The notes under the pieces were generated by a model, which searched no databases, had not been told where the DNA came from, and saw only the letters and a program-made list of their open reading frames with translations. The translations under genes were made by a program, and so were the position numbers. Shown here one piece after another: positions 9,078 to 17,678 of a DNA stretch of 64,000 nt (positions are counted from its first letter, which is position 1; every line of letters begins with the position of its first letter). Source of the DNA: Rippkaea orientalis PCC 8801 (GTDB taxonomy: Bacteria; Cyanobacteriota; Cyanobacteriia; Cyanobacteriales; Microcystaceae); NCBI RefSeq assembly GCF_000021805.1, contig NC_011726.1:1984001-2048000 (forward strand), read 5' to 3'.

Positions 9078-9168
9078 AGAAAACCCCGATTAGAGATTAA
9101 ATAATAGACTCTGACGACAAAAAATACTTAAATGGGCAAATTTTATATTAACCGATTATTGAGGACAA

Positions 9169-9948
<780 letters not shown>

Positions 9949-10058
9949 CTAACCCTAGGATATCTATCTTTAAGGATAAGGCGTAAATTACCCTCATGGC
10001 AACTTAACTCTAACAGGGCAAGCACTCTTACCACACCTTAAGAAAATGTCAATCATAC

Positions 10059-10107
10059 TTGTCATATTGTTACATTAAGCTTAAAATAGTTTACATAACT
10101 TTACACA
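10059..10107 (+). promoter_or_regulatory. Promoter with HLR1-like (RpaB) direct repeat
   Basis: A -35 element TTGTCA (10059-10064) and a -10 element TAAAAT (10082-10087) are separated by 17 bases. Overlapping the expected start point is TTTACATA-AC-TTTACACA (10090-10107), which matches the HLR1 consensus (G/T)TTACA(T/A)(T/A)NN(G/T)TTACA(T/A)(T/A) with one mismatch. A perfect half-site GTTACATT lies in the spacer (10069-10076). HLR1 is the binding site of the response regulator RpaB at high-light-regulated genes. A position over the start site would fit repression. Binding is inference. Confidence 0.5.
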
Positions 10108-10118
10108 AAGCCAAGATT

Positions 10119-10244
10119 ATGATGAATATTCTGATTGACTTAGCCAGTTTTGCGGTAATCCTAATTGCTTTAGGCAGCATTCAAGGAGAAAAACAGCCAG
10201 AAACCGTCGTTATCCCTGTTCCTATTGATAAGAGGCCATTTTAA
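10119..10244 (+). CDS. Small single-span membrane protein, unknown
   Basis: A 41-residue ORF starting MMNILIDLASFAVILIALG, with one membrane helix over about residues 3-20 and a short polar tail with KQPETVVIPVPIDKR. The two adjacent ATGs at 10119 and 10122 lie 12 bases after the HLR1-like repeat. An upstream in-frame TTG at 10059 is rejected because it would make the promoter elements coding. No strong Shine-Dalgarno is visible, so the leader would be very short. The gene ends three bases before the DUF2949 ORF, suggesting co-transcription. I do not recognise a family; being a tiny membrane protein behind a possible light-response promoter, it could be a photosynthesis-associated peptide, but that is speculation. 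Confidence 0.5.
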   Translation: MMNILIDLASFAVILIALGSIQGEKQPETVVIPVPIDKRPF

Positions 10245-10247
10245 GCT

Positions 10248-10427
10248 ATGTTAGAGAGATTAATCTATTTCCTGCAAGATGAGTTAGATATTCCCCCGTC
10301 TCAAGTTGAACTTGCTTTGCGCCACACTCAAGCCATCCCCCATCAGTTACCCATTAAGCTATGGCAATACGGGTTAATTAATTTAGGGCAATTAGAAAAG
10401 GTATTTGACTGGCTAGAAGCAGCGTAG
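10248..10427 (+). CDS. DUF2949-like small protein
   Basis: A 59-residue ORF read by hand: MLERLIYFLQDELDIPPSQV, then an ALRHTQAIPHQLPIKLWQYG segment and LGQLEKVFDWLEAA at the end. From memory this matches the cyanobacterial DUF2949 family, about 60 residues long, with helical segments and no known function. It starts three bases after the preceding small ORF and ends 23 bases before the convergent penicillin-binding protein gene. The pair probably forms a two-gene operon from the promoter near 10060-10090. Family naming is moderately certain; function unknown. Confidence 0.75.
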   Translation: MLERLIYFLQDELDIPPSQVELALRHTQAIPHQLPIKLWQYGLINLGQLEKVFDWLEAA

Positions 10428-10450
10428 TCCCTCAAAAAACCCGAAGAGAA

Positions 10451-12706
10451 TTAACGAGAAGTTAACCCTTGTGCCATGTAATTGCCCCACAAAGCGGCTG
10501 CCTGGCCGCTACTACCTTGTGTTGCGGAATTATTATCATTCCCTAGCCAGATCCCCGTTACGATGGCACGACTGGGGACATACCCGATAAACCAAAGATC
10601 GACGGCTTTATCGGTGGTTCCGGTTTTTCCGGCTTCTCCGAGTCCAATACTGGCTGTTCGCCCTGTTCCGCTTTGAACCACTCCCCGCAATAAATTGGTC
10701 ATTGTTTGGGCTAAAGCGGGAGAAATCGCCTGTTTTGTACTGTTTTTATCCTCATCAAAGGCATAAACCACCCGACAAGTCTGCCATTTCTTAGGATCGG
10801 TACAGTCTCCTCCATCAAGAATACGACGAATAGCATGGGGACGCTTCCACACCCCTTCATTGGCAAAGGTTCCATAGGCTCCGGCCATTTCTAAGAGGGT
10901 GACTTCGCTTTGCCCTAAAATTAAGCCTGGGGAAGCTTGTAACTCCGATTTTACCCCCAACCGTTGCGCCATCTCGATCACGCGGTTTAACCCCGCATCC
11001 TGGGCTACCCGTAGGGCGATCGCGTTTTCCGACAGAGCCAACCCTCGATACATATCCACGGCTCCCCCACTGCGTTCACAGGGTTTATAGGCTTGTCCCA
11101 TCCAATAGACTCCACTACAGGAATAGACTTTACCGGGGGAAATGCCCTTTTCCATGGCTGCTGCATAGGCAAACACCTTAAAAGTTGATCCCGGTTGTCG
11201 TTTGGCTTGGGTAGCACGGTTAAATTGGCTTTGTTTATAGTCGTTTCCTCCGACCAAGGCTAAAATTTCTCCGGTTTTGCTGTCTAAGGTAACGATAGCT
11301 CCTTGGGAAAATTTATAAGCTGGTCCGGTGGTTTTAACCGAATGTTTCAAGCTTTTTTCGGCTTTGGCTTGCAGTTCCAGATTTAATCCCGTTTCAACGA
11401 TAAAATTGCCTTCTTTGGCCACTTCATCCCCTAATAAGTCCCGTAGTTCTTCAAAAACGTAACCATAGAAATAAGGGGCAATACTGCTAGAGAGAGCTTT
11501 CGTTGCTTTGGGGCTAATTTGAATACGCGATCGCCTCGCCCGATCCGCTTCTTCGGGGCTGATCATCTTTAAAGCAGCCATACGAGTGATGACTCGGTTA
11601 CGCAGTTGAACGGAGGTATCGTAGTCTTGAACGGGGTTATAAAGGTTCGGGGCAGGTAACATGGCTACCAGGGTCGCTGCTTCGGCTAGACTTAATTCCC
11701 TGGCTGACTTCTCAAAATAGAATTGGGCGGCATCTTCAAAGCCATAATTACCAACTCCTAGATAGACTTGGTTGAGATAGGTTTTGAGGATAGTATCTTT
11801 GCTATAGACTGCCTCTAATTTCAAGGCAACGATGATCTCGCGTAACTTACGTCCGGCAGTATTTTCCCGTCCCACTTCTGGAAATAAACTGCGGGCTAAC
11901 TGTTGGGTTAAGGTACTTGCCCCCTGACGAATGCCTTTATCTTGGGAATTAATGACTAATGCTCGCACAATACCGTAGGGATCGACTCCAAAATGCCAAT
12001 AAAAACGGCTATCTTCGGAGGCGATGAGAGCTTTAGGTAAATAGGCGGAAAATTCCCGTACACGGTCAATTTCTTGGTGGGTCTGCTTACTAATGGGGTT
12101 TAGGGGGGTTTGCCCATCCCTAGCATAAATGACCACCGGACCACTCACCCCCGATGGTAGAGGATAAACGCTATATTTACGACCTTCCCAGATAATAGCC
12201 AGGGTTAGGAGGGTTAAGAGTCCGCCGATGCCGTATAAGCTGTAGGGGATGAGTTGTCGCCAGGCCGCAGGGGGGTTATGGTAGGTGATTTTAGCGGTTT
12301 TGGCCAGTTCTGGGGGACCGAGGGTAATGACATCGCCGTGACGTAGGGTGAGGCTTTTGAGTCGTCGTCGGTTGCAGTAGATGCCGTTGGTGGAGTGTTC
12401 GTCTTCGAGGATGAAGTGGTGGGGGTTTTTCTTGTCTCGGTGCAGGGAACAGTGGACTTGACTGACGACCCCGTTGGCGATGACGATATCACAGGATCTC
12501 GAACTCCGCCCCAAAATGTAGCGATCGCCAATTAATGAATAGACTTGTGGGCGATCGCCGTCTCCTGCTTCTACCCATAATTCCGGCACTTTTGCCCCTT
12601 TGTTAAGACTGGTGGGACTCAGCTTGCCTTTCCCAAGGTGTTGTACCGCTTGGGTTACTAATTGACTTAGGGGAAATTGAGGGGGAGAAGGGGGTTTTGA
12701 GGTCAT
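10451..12706 (-). CDS. Class A penicillin-binding protein with N-terminal FHA domain
   Basis: A 751-residue bifunctional peptidoglycan synthase. Order of parts: cytoplasmic FHA phosphothreonine-binding domain at about residues 55-130 (YILGRSSRSCDIVI, STNGIYCN); membrane helix about 152-172; glycosyltransferase 51 domain with catalytic Glu231 in IASEDSRFYWHFG and the RQGASTLTQQLARSLF motif about 260-275; transpeptidase domain with Ser507-Thr-Phe-Lys510, Ser559-Glu-Asn561 and Lys694-Thr-Gly-Thr697. All catalytic motifs are intact. It polymerises and crosslinks glycan strands in the periplasm, and the FHA domain suggests control by Ser/Thr phosphorylation. No kinase gene is nearby. Gene is monocistronic by context. 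Confidence 0.94.
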   Translation of the reverse strand: MTSKPPSPPQFPLSQLVTQAVQHLGKGKLSPTSLNKGAKVPELWVEAGDGDRPQVYSLIGDRYILGRSSRSCDIVIANGVVSQVHCSLHRDKKNPHHFILEDEHSTNGIYCNRRRLKSLTLRHGDVITLGPPELAKTAKITYHNPPAAWRQLIPYSLYGIGGLLTLLTLAIIWEGRKYSVYPLPSGVSGPVVIYARDGQTPLNPISKQTHQEIDRVREFSAYLPKALIASEDSRFYWHFGVDPYGIVRALVINSQDKGIRQGASTLTQQLARSLFPEVGRENTAGRKLREIIVALKLEAVYSKDTILKTYLNQVYLGVGNYGFEDAAQFYFEKSARELSLAEAATLVAMLPAPNLYNPVQDYDTSVQLRNRVITRMAALKMISPEEADRARRSRIQISPKATKALSSSIAPYFYGYVFEELRDLLGDEVAKEGNFIVETGLNLELQAKAEKSLKHSVKTTGPAYKFSQGAIVTLDSKTGEILALVGGNDYKQSQFNRATQAKRQPGSTFKVFAYAAAMEKGISPGKVYSCSGVYWMGQAYKPCERSGGAVDMYRGLALSENAIALRVAQDAGLNRVIEMAQRLGVKSELQASPGLILGQSEVTLLEMAGAYGTFANEGVWKRPHAIRRILDGGDCTDPKKWQTCRVVYAFDEDKNSTKQAISPALAQTMTNLLRGVVQSGTGRTASIGLGEAGKTGTTDKAVDLWFIGYVPSRAIVTGIWLGNDNNSATQGSSGQAAALWGNYMAQGLTSR

Positions 12707-12844
12707 AGGTTGCGAAAATTATGATCATTTATTGTAGCTTAAGCATTCTCACATCATCCAAGTGGGGGAAGAAAAAAGAGGAATAACTCCATTAAAATTT
12801 ATCTAAAATGAGTTCTAAATTTAACGTCTTGGGAGACAGTCCAG

Positions 12845-13150
12845 ATGCCGAGAATTTTTATGCTTAATTGTAGTTTGATAATCGGTATAAGCGCGTTGGT
12901 TATTTTGCCAGTTCAAGCCCAAATCGTTGAACTTGGAGATAATATTAGCGTTGATCTTTCTAATCAACGTCGTTCTCGCACCAATGTTAGGGTATCTGGG
13001 GACAATGGTCGTCTTAATATTGGGGTTGAAGAACAAAGAAGACCTCAAACAAGAGTAAGAATATCTGAACGCAATGGTTCTCCTTCTATTGATGTTCGTC
13101 AAGAACGTCCTGTTCCTGAAGAAAGGGTCAGAATCTCTCTTCCTTTTTAA
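12845..13150 (+). CDS. Small secreted basic protein, unknown
   Basis: A 101-residue ORF with a signal peptide (MPRIFMLNCSLIIGISALVI to about PVQA) and a mature part rich in Arg, Asn and Val, with three imperfect repeats of an RVRISxxNG type ([41 protein letters not shown]). This repeat and signal peptide make it far more credible than the overlapping minus-strand frame. Function unknown. Its stop codon overlaps the FtsH stop codon by four bases on the opposite strand, leaving no room for a terminator between them. Confidence 0.6.
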   Translation: MPRIFMLNCSLIIGISALVILPVQAQIVELGDNISVDLSNQRRSRTNVRVSGDNGRLNIGVEEQRRPQTRVRISERNGSPSIDVRQERPVPEERVRISLPF

Positions 13151-15087
13151 AGACAAATTCTTCCATTAGAATTAATAGAATCGAAGGTTGAAGCCTGAGT
13201 TACCTCACCGGTTAATAACCAATTGTCCATCATTGATGGTTGGCGAACCTGTTTAAGTTGGGTTTTTAGAGCTTCCCCTTCTAAAATTTCGGCTTCTAAC
13301 AGGGTTTGAGCCGTTATTTCTAATAAGTCCCGATTTTCTGCTAAAATCTTCAACGCGATTTGATGGGCTCCTTCGACCAATTCTTTCACTTCATTGTCAA
13401 TCGCTTCAGCCACTTTAGGACTAACAGGACGACGAGGATTGGTAAAACCCTCTAAAAATTGCTGTTGCCCCTTTTCAAAGGCGATCGGACCCAATTTATC
13501 ACTCATGCCATACAACGTCACAAACCGTTCGGCAAGATCCGTCGCTTTTTGAATATCATCACTGGCTCCCGTAGACACCCGACCAAACATCAACTCTTCG
13601 GCTGCCCTTCCCCCCAATAATGTGGCAATGCGTCCGCGAATTTCATCTTCTAACATCAAAAAGCGGTCTTCTTCGGGCAATTGCAAGGTATAACCCAATG
13701 CTCCTACCCCACGCGGCACAATGGAAATTTTCTCAATTTTACTGGTTCCTGGCATAATTGCCCCAATCAAGGCGTGACCCACTTCATGGTAAGCGACGGT
13801 TTTCTTCTCTAATTCATTCAATACCCGTGATTTTTTCTCTAAACCTGTCAAAACTCGCTCGATTGCCTCGTTAAAATCCTGCATCATCACGGCTTCTCGG
13901 TTATTGCGCGCAGCTAATAAAGCAGCTTCGTTGATTAAATTGGCTAAATCTGCCCCGGCAAACCCTGGCGTTCTGGCCGCTAACTTGTCTAAATCTACAT
14001 CAGGGGCTAACCTGACATCATGGGCGTGTACCCGCAAAATGGCTTCCCGTCCACTCTTATCGGGGCGATCAACCACGATTTGACGATCAAAACGGCCAGG
14101 ACGTAATAAGGCGGGATCAAGCACTTCAGGACGGTTGGTAGCAGCGAGTAAAATTACCCCCGTATTGGGGTCAAATCCATCCATTTCGGCTAATAATTGG
14201 TTCAAGGTTTGCTCCCGTTCGTCATTGCCCCCGATCATGCCCCCCATATTGGCTCTAGATTTACCCAAGGCATCCAATTCATCAATAAAGACGATACAGG
14301 GAGCCTGAGTTTTGGCTTGATCGAAGAGATCTCGTACCCGTGAAGCCCCAATACCGACGAATAATTCGATAAATTCCGAGCCTGAGATACTAAAGAAAGG
14401 AACTCCGGCTTCTCCGGCGATCGCTTTGGCTAACAGGGTTTTCCCGGTTCCTGGGGGACCGATTAATAACACTCCTTTGGGAATTTTTGCCCCTAAACGG
14501 GTATATTTTTCTGCGCTTTTCAAAAAATCAACGATTTCTTGTAATTCTGTCTTGGCTTCATCCACTCCCGCTACGTCTTCAAAGGTGACTCCTGTATCTC
14601 CTTGGGAATAAATACGCGCGTTACTTTTTCCTACGGTTAGCATACCCGGTCCATTCATTTGGGAACGGTTTAACAACCACATCCAGATGCCAAAGAAAAT
14701 TAAGGGCGGAATAATCCAACCGAGTAAATTGGAGATCCATCCCGTTTGACTCGGTGGGATAGCTGAAAACTCCACATCATGGGCTTCTAACCGTTGGGTT
14801 AGGGTCGTATCTTGGGCAATGGGAAGGGTAATTAAGGTTTGGGTTTTATCTTTGCTATTAATTTCGGGTTTTAAGGTATATTCAATGCGTTCTGTGCCAA
14901 TATTGACCTTAGCTACCTTCCCGGCTTCGATTTGGTCGATAAATTGGCTATAGGAGACGATCCCCTCGTGATCACTGCGCATCACGAGCAAGTTCAGGAA
15001 CAATAACCACAACAGCAAGATAATGACGGTTCGACCTAAACCGCCGGGTTCAGAGGTTTGATTAGAATGATTAATGTCTGGAGACAT
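13147..15087 (-). CDS. ftsH: FtsH membrane AAA+ zinc metalloprotease
   Basis: A 646-residue FtsH. Two membrane helices (about 20-36 and 117-138) bracket a periplasmic or lumenal domain. The AAA module has Walker A GPPGTGKT (210-217), Walker B IVFIDE (265-270) and an SRH region with LRPGRFDRQ near 328-335. The protease zinc site is HEVGH (434-438). In cyanobacteria four FtsH homologues form hexamers that degrade photodamaged D1 and other membrane or soluble proteins; this one, with [10 protein letters not shown] before the AAA domain, looks closer to FtsH1/FtsH4 than FtsH2/FtsH3, a judgement from memory. It is the last gene of a likely operon with the hydrolase and phosphoribosyltransferase upstream. 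Confidence 0.95.
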   Translation of the reverse strand: MSPDINHSNQTSEPGGLGRTVIILLLWLLFLNLLVMRSDHEGIVSYSQFIDQIEAGKVAKVNIGTERIEYTLKPEINSKDKTQTLITLPIAQDTTLTQRLEAHDVEFSAIPPSQTGWISNLLGWIIPPLIFFGIWMWLLNRSQMNGPGMLTVGKSNARIYSQGDTGVTFEDVAGVDEAKTELQEIVDFLKSAEKYTRLGAKIPKGVLLIGPPGTGKTLLAKAIAGEAGVPFFSISGSEFIELFVGIGASRVRDLFDQAKTQAPCIVFIDELDALGKSRANMGGMIGGNDEREQTLNQLLAEMDGFDPNTGVILLAATNRPEVLDPALLRPGRFDRQIVVDRPDKSGREAILRVHAHDVRLAPDVDLDKLAARTPGFAGADLANLINEAALLAARNNREAVMMQDFNEAIERVLTGLEKKSRVLNELEKKTVAYHEVGHALIGAIMPGTSKIEKISIVPRGVGALGYTLQLPEEDRFLMLEDEIRGRIATLLGGRAAEELMFGRVSTGASDDIQKATDLAERFVTLYGMSDKLGPIAFEKGQQQFLEGFTNPRRPVSPKVAEAIDNEVKELVEGAHQIALKILAENRDLLEITAQTLLEAEILEGEALKTQLKQVRQPSMMDNWLLTGEVTQASTFDSINSNGRICL

Positions 15088-15134
15088 AGGGGTTCACTCC
15101 TTGGGTGGATGATGGTGTGCAGATTTTTGACTGT

Positions 15135-15830
15135 TTACTGATTACTATTTACTGAACTCAGATATTGTCTAAACCAGTTAGAGGCAAGTCTGGCAACTGC
15201 TTCTAGAGTTCCTGGTTCTTCAAATAAATGGGTTGCTTTCGGGATGATCGCTAGATGTTTTGTTTTTTGGAGTTGTTCTAAGGCAAACTGATTAAGTTCA
15301 AGCACCAGTGAATCTCGACTTCCCACAATGAGTAAGGTGGGAGCAAGTACTTGTTTTAAGGCTTTTTCCGCTAGATCCGGGCGACCTCCGCGCGAGACAA
15401 TGGCACTCACTGCGTCAGGACATTGGGCAGCAGCGACTAAGGCAGCAGCAGCCCCGGTACTTGCGCCAAAATAGCCGATTTTTAGGGTTTTTGTTAAAGA
15501 ATTATCTTGTAACCATTGGGTTGCCCCTAGGACTCTTTGGGCTAATAACGGAATATCAAAGCGTAGGTGTCGGGTTTGCAGATCGATCCGTTCTTCAGCC
15601 GGGGTTAATAAGTCCATTAAGAGGGTAGCAAGTCCACTTTGCTGTAATTCTTGGGCAACGTATTGATTCCGGGGACTATGGCGGCTACTTCCACTACCAT
15701 GCACAAAGACAACTATCCCTGACGCATTCTCTGGCAAGCTTAATATGGCGGGGACTTTCACTATTCCCGTATCGACAAAAACCTCATATTCCCTAACTTC
15801 TGACTTCTGACTTCTGACTTCTGACTTCAT
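15135..15830 (-). CDS. Dienelactone-hydrolase-like alpha/beta hydrolase
   Basis: A 231-residue alpha/beta hydrolase with VVFVHGSGSSRHSPRN forming the oxyanion region, nucleophile Ser124 in GASTG, then an acid in VGSRDSLVLEL and His in KATHLFEEPG. A strong Shine-Dalgarno AGGAGG lies five bases before the ATG at 15830, so the odd N-terminus KSEVRSQKSEVR is genuinely translated; it is encoded by CTTCTGA-type heptamer repeats. The C-terminus LSSVNSNQ is also repeat-derived. Sixteen bases separate it from the phosphoribosyltransferase upstream. Fusion or adjacency of these two families is seen in other bacteria (for example mycobacterial Rv0571c, from memory), suggesting a joint but undefined role. 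Confidence 0.88.
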   Translation of the reverse strand: MKSEVRSQKSEVREYEVFVDTGIVKVPAILSLPENASGIVVFVHGSGSSRHSPRNQYVAQELQQSGLATLLMDLLTPAEERIDLQTRHLRFDIPLLAQRVLGATQWLQDNSLTKTLKIGYFGASTGAAAALVAAAQCPDAVSAIVSRGGRPDLAEKALKQVLAPTLLIVGSRDSLVLELNQFALEQLQKTKHLAIIPKATHLFEEPGTLEAVARLASNWFRQYLSSVNSNQ

Positions 15831-15876
15831 ATAGCCTCCTAACTTCTAACTTCTGACTTGGTGACTTTTGACTTCA
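15794..15876. repeat. Heptamer repeat cluster spanning two gene ends
   Basis: Repeats of CTTCTGA and close variants run through the 5' end of the hydrolase gene, the 15-base gap and the 3' end of the phosphoribosyltransferase gene. On the coding strand they supply the hydrolase N-terminal residues, the AGGAGG ribosome-binding context and the last residues and stop of the phosphoribosyltransferase. Confidence 0.85.
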
Positions 15877-16523
15877 TAAAGTTGGTTAGCTTTGGCAAGT
15901 AAATAACGCACTTCGTCGTCTGTGGTTTGGGAAAAATCCTCATACCAGAGACTAATGGAATGGAGGGGCTCAGGAATGCTTAAACAAATGACCTGCTCTA
16001 CTTCTGTGGCTAATTCCTGGCAAACGATCTCAGGGGCGACGGGAACGGCAACAATGATGGCTTGAGGCTGTTGTTGTTTTAGAGTGGAGATCGCTGCTTT
16101 AATCGTCGAACCCGTTGCAATGCCATCATCCACTAGAATAATGGTCTGATTTTTGATAAGCGGGACGGGTTGATTGCCTCGGTAAGCGCGATCGCGTCGT
16201 TCTAATTCCCGTTGTTCTTCTCTTGCCACGTTCTCGATAATGTCGGGGGAAATCTTCAACCAGTCCACCACCTCTTGGTTGATCACCCTAACTCCCCCAG
16301 AGGCGATCGCTCCCATTGCTAATTCTTTGCGTCCTGGAACCCCTAATTTTCGCACCAGACAGATATCTAAGGGGAGATTGAGTTTTTGGGCAATTTCAAA
16401 GGCAACCGGGACTCCTCCTCTTGGTAAGGCTAAAATAAGTGTGTCAGGACGATGGCGATAAATAGCCAATTTCTCTGCTAACCGCAGACCCGCTTCTGTG
16501 CGGTTCTGAAAAATAAGACTCAT
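15846..16523 (-). CDS. Phosphoribosyltransferase-domain protein
   Basis: A 225-residue protein with a type I phosphoribosyltransferase fold. The PRPP-binding motif is at residues 128-140, IILVDDGIATGST. The N-terminal half holds ILALPRGGVPVAFEIA and CLVRKLGVPGRKELAMGA, typical of a subgroup often annotated simply as phosphoribosyltransferase and unlinked to a known base. The C-terminus YEVKSHQVRS derives from heptamer repeats, so the true family ends a little earlier. It is the second gene of a minus-strand run with the hydrolase and FtsH. Substrate unknown; a stress-related nucleotide-salvage role is inference. Confidence 0.88.
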   Translation of the reverse strand: MSLIFQNRTEAGLRLAEKLAIYRHRPDTLILALPRGGVPVAFEIAQKLNLPLDICLVRKLGVPGRKELAMGAIASGGVRVINQEVVDWLKISPDIIENVAREEQRELERRDRAYRGNQPVPLIKNQTIILVDDGIATGSTIKAAISTLKQQQPQAIIVAVPVAPEIVCQELATEVEQVICLSIPEPLHSISLWYEDFSQTTDDEVRYLLAKANQLYEVKSHQVRS

Positions 16524-16623
16524 TTCCCTTACCTCCCTTGATCAAGTCAGGAGTAAAAATATCTCTGTTTTTTCCCCACCCTCCCCTACTTCTTAAACTT
16601 CCGATATTCCAAAAATCAGGTGA

Positions 16624-16941
16624 TTAAGCTGGACTTTCAAGTAAATACAGCAGTCCTAGTGCTTCTATGAGTTGTATGGTCAGTTCTTGAGTTCCTTGTG
16701 CTTTAAGTTTTAACCAATCTCCTAATAATGCTTGTTCGGGGTTATATTTAGGTGAGGTAATTCGCAAAGCATCAGGATTACTAGCGGCTTTTATTAAAGG
16801 GTGTTTTTCTATCTTAACTGAAGTTTCTGCAACCTTTGTCGAAGTACTCAGAGAATCTGTTACGCTAGGGATTTCCCAAGGATCGGGGATCGTATCTAAG
16901 TGTGTTCCTTGTGGTTGGACTTTTAAATTAGGTTTTAACAT
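16624..16941 (-). CDS. Hypothetical protein, no family recognised
   Basis: A 105-residue soluble protein. A strong Shine-Dalgarno AGGAGGG lies seven bases before the ATG, supporting the start. The N-terminal half is rich in Pro, Ser, Thr and Lys (DTIPDPWEIPSVTDS) and likely disordered; the C-terminal half (residues about 68-105, with YNPEQALLGDWLKLKAQGTQ and LIEALGLLYLLESPA) looks helical. No signal peptide. It lies 100 bases upstream of the phosphoribosyltransferase on the same strand and may head that operon. Function unknown. Confidence 0.65.
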   Translation of the reverse strand: MLKPNLKVQPQGTHLDTIPDPWEIPSVTDSLSTSTKVAETSVKIEKHPLIKAASNPDALRITSPKYNPEQALLGDWLKLKAQGTQELTIQLIEALGLLYLLESPA

Positions 16942-17151
16942 GGCTTTTCCCTCCTAATGAATCCCTATATCCTTTAATTCCCGTCTTATTTTCTTCTCGT
17001 TTCCTCTTTACTTCTAGCTTAACAATTTTTTGAGCTAATGAATGTTACAGAAAATGTCATTTTCCGTAGAGGAATTGGAATAATACTGAAAAATCGCAGA
17101 TTAATCAAAGGATAAACTAACGTGATATCCTCAATTTGTCAAAATTTTATA

Positions 17152-17538
17152 TTAAGAAGACCGATAAGCTGTTAACTCAATTTCAATTTTCATGCGAAGA
17201 TCGGCTAATCCCGCTACTATCATCGTTGAAGCAGGTTTAACTGAACCTAAATATTTTTTTATCGTTGGCCAACAGGGTTCAAAATCATCTCGATTAGGTA
17301 AAATATAGCGGACTCTTACCACATCATGCCAACTAAATCCGGCTTCAATCAAAACCGATTCCATATTGGTAAAACATTGCTCGGTTTGTTCAATAATATT
17401 TTCAGAAATAGTCATTATTTGATAATTAAATCCCGTTGTTCCCGATAAAAATAACCAGTTTCCATCTATAACAGCACGGGAATAACCAATGGCTTCTTCA
17501 AAAGACGAGTTTGACGAAATTAAACGGCGAGGCATCAA
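17152..17538 (-). CDS. RidA (YjgF/UK114) family protein
   Basis: A 128-residue protein of the RidA family with AIGYSRAVIDGNWLFLSGTTGF near the start, the QTEQCFTNMESVLIEAGFSW helix, RVRYILPNRDDFE and a C-terminal IEIELTAYRS. Classical RidA hydrolyses reactive enamine/imine intermediates using an Arg in this last region; here the segment reads LADLRMKIEIELTAY, so the usual Pro-x-(D/G)-A is changed and the exact specificity may differ. It is divergent from the HyuB-type gene at 17679 with about 140 AT-rich bases between. Confidence 0.87.
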   Translation of the reverse strand: MMPRRLISSNSSFEEAIGYSRAVIDGNWLFLSGTTGFNYQIMTISENIIEQTEQCFTNMESVLIEAGFSWHDVVRVRYILPNRDDFEPCWPTIKKYLGSVKPASTMIVAGLADLRMKIEIELTAYRSS

Positions 17539-17678
17539 AAATTATCCTGTAAAATACACAAGGTTAACACATTATAGAAGGTTTTTAGCATCGCCAAAAT
17601 ATTTGTAAATTTATCTTAATAATTATTGCTTAATTTACTTACTTATTTTACTGTTTGATAAAAATAGGAGTGTCATTG

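Noticed and set aside
8671-9093. A 140-residue plus-strand frame opposite the pentapeptide-repeat gene
   Set aside because: Its regular Lys/Ala/Leu pattern is the mirror of pentapeptide codon repeats.
12821-13156. A 111-residue minus-strand frame opposite the small secreted protein gene
   Set aside because: It lacks a signal peptide or domain and is the complement of a frame with a signal peptide and repeats.
15794-15876. Heptamer repeats considered as a CRISPR array
   Set aside because: Units are seven bases with no spacers, so this is a short tandem repeat, not CRISPR.
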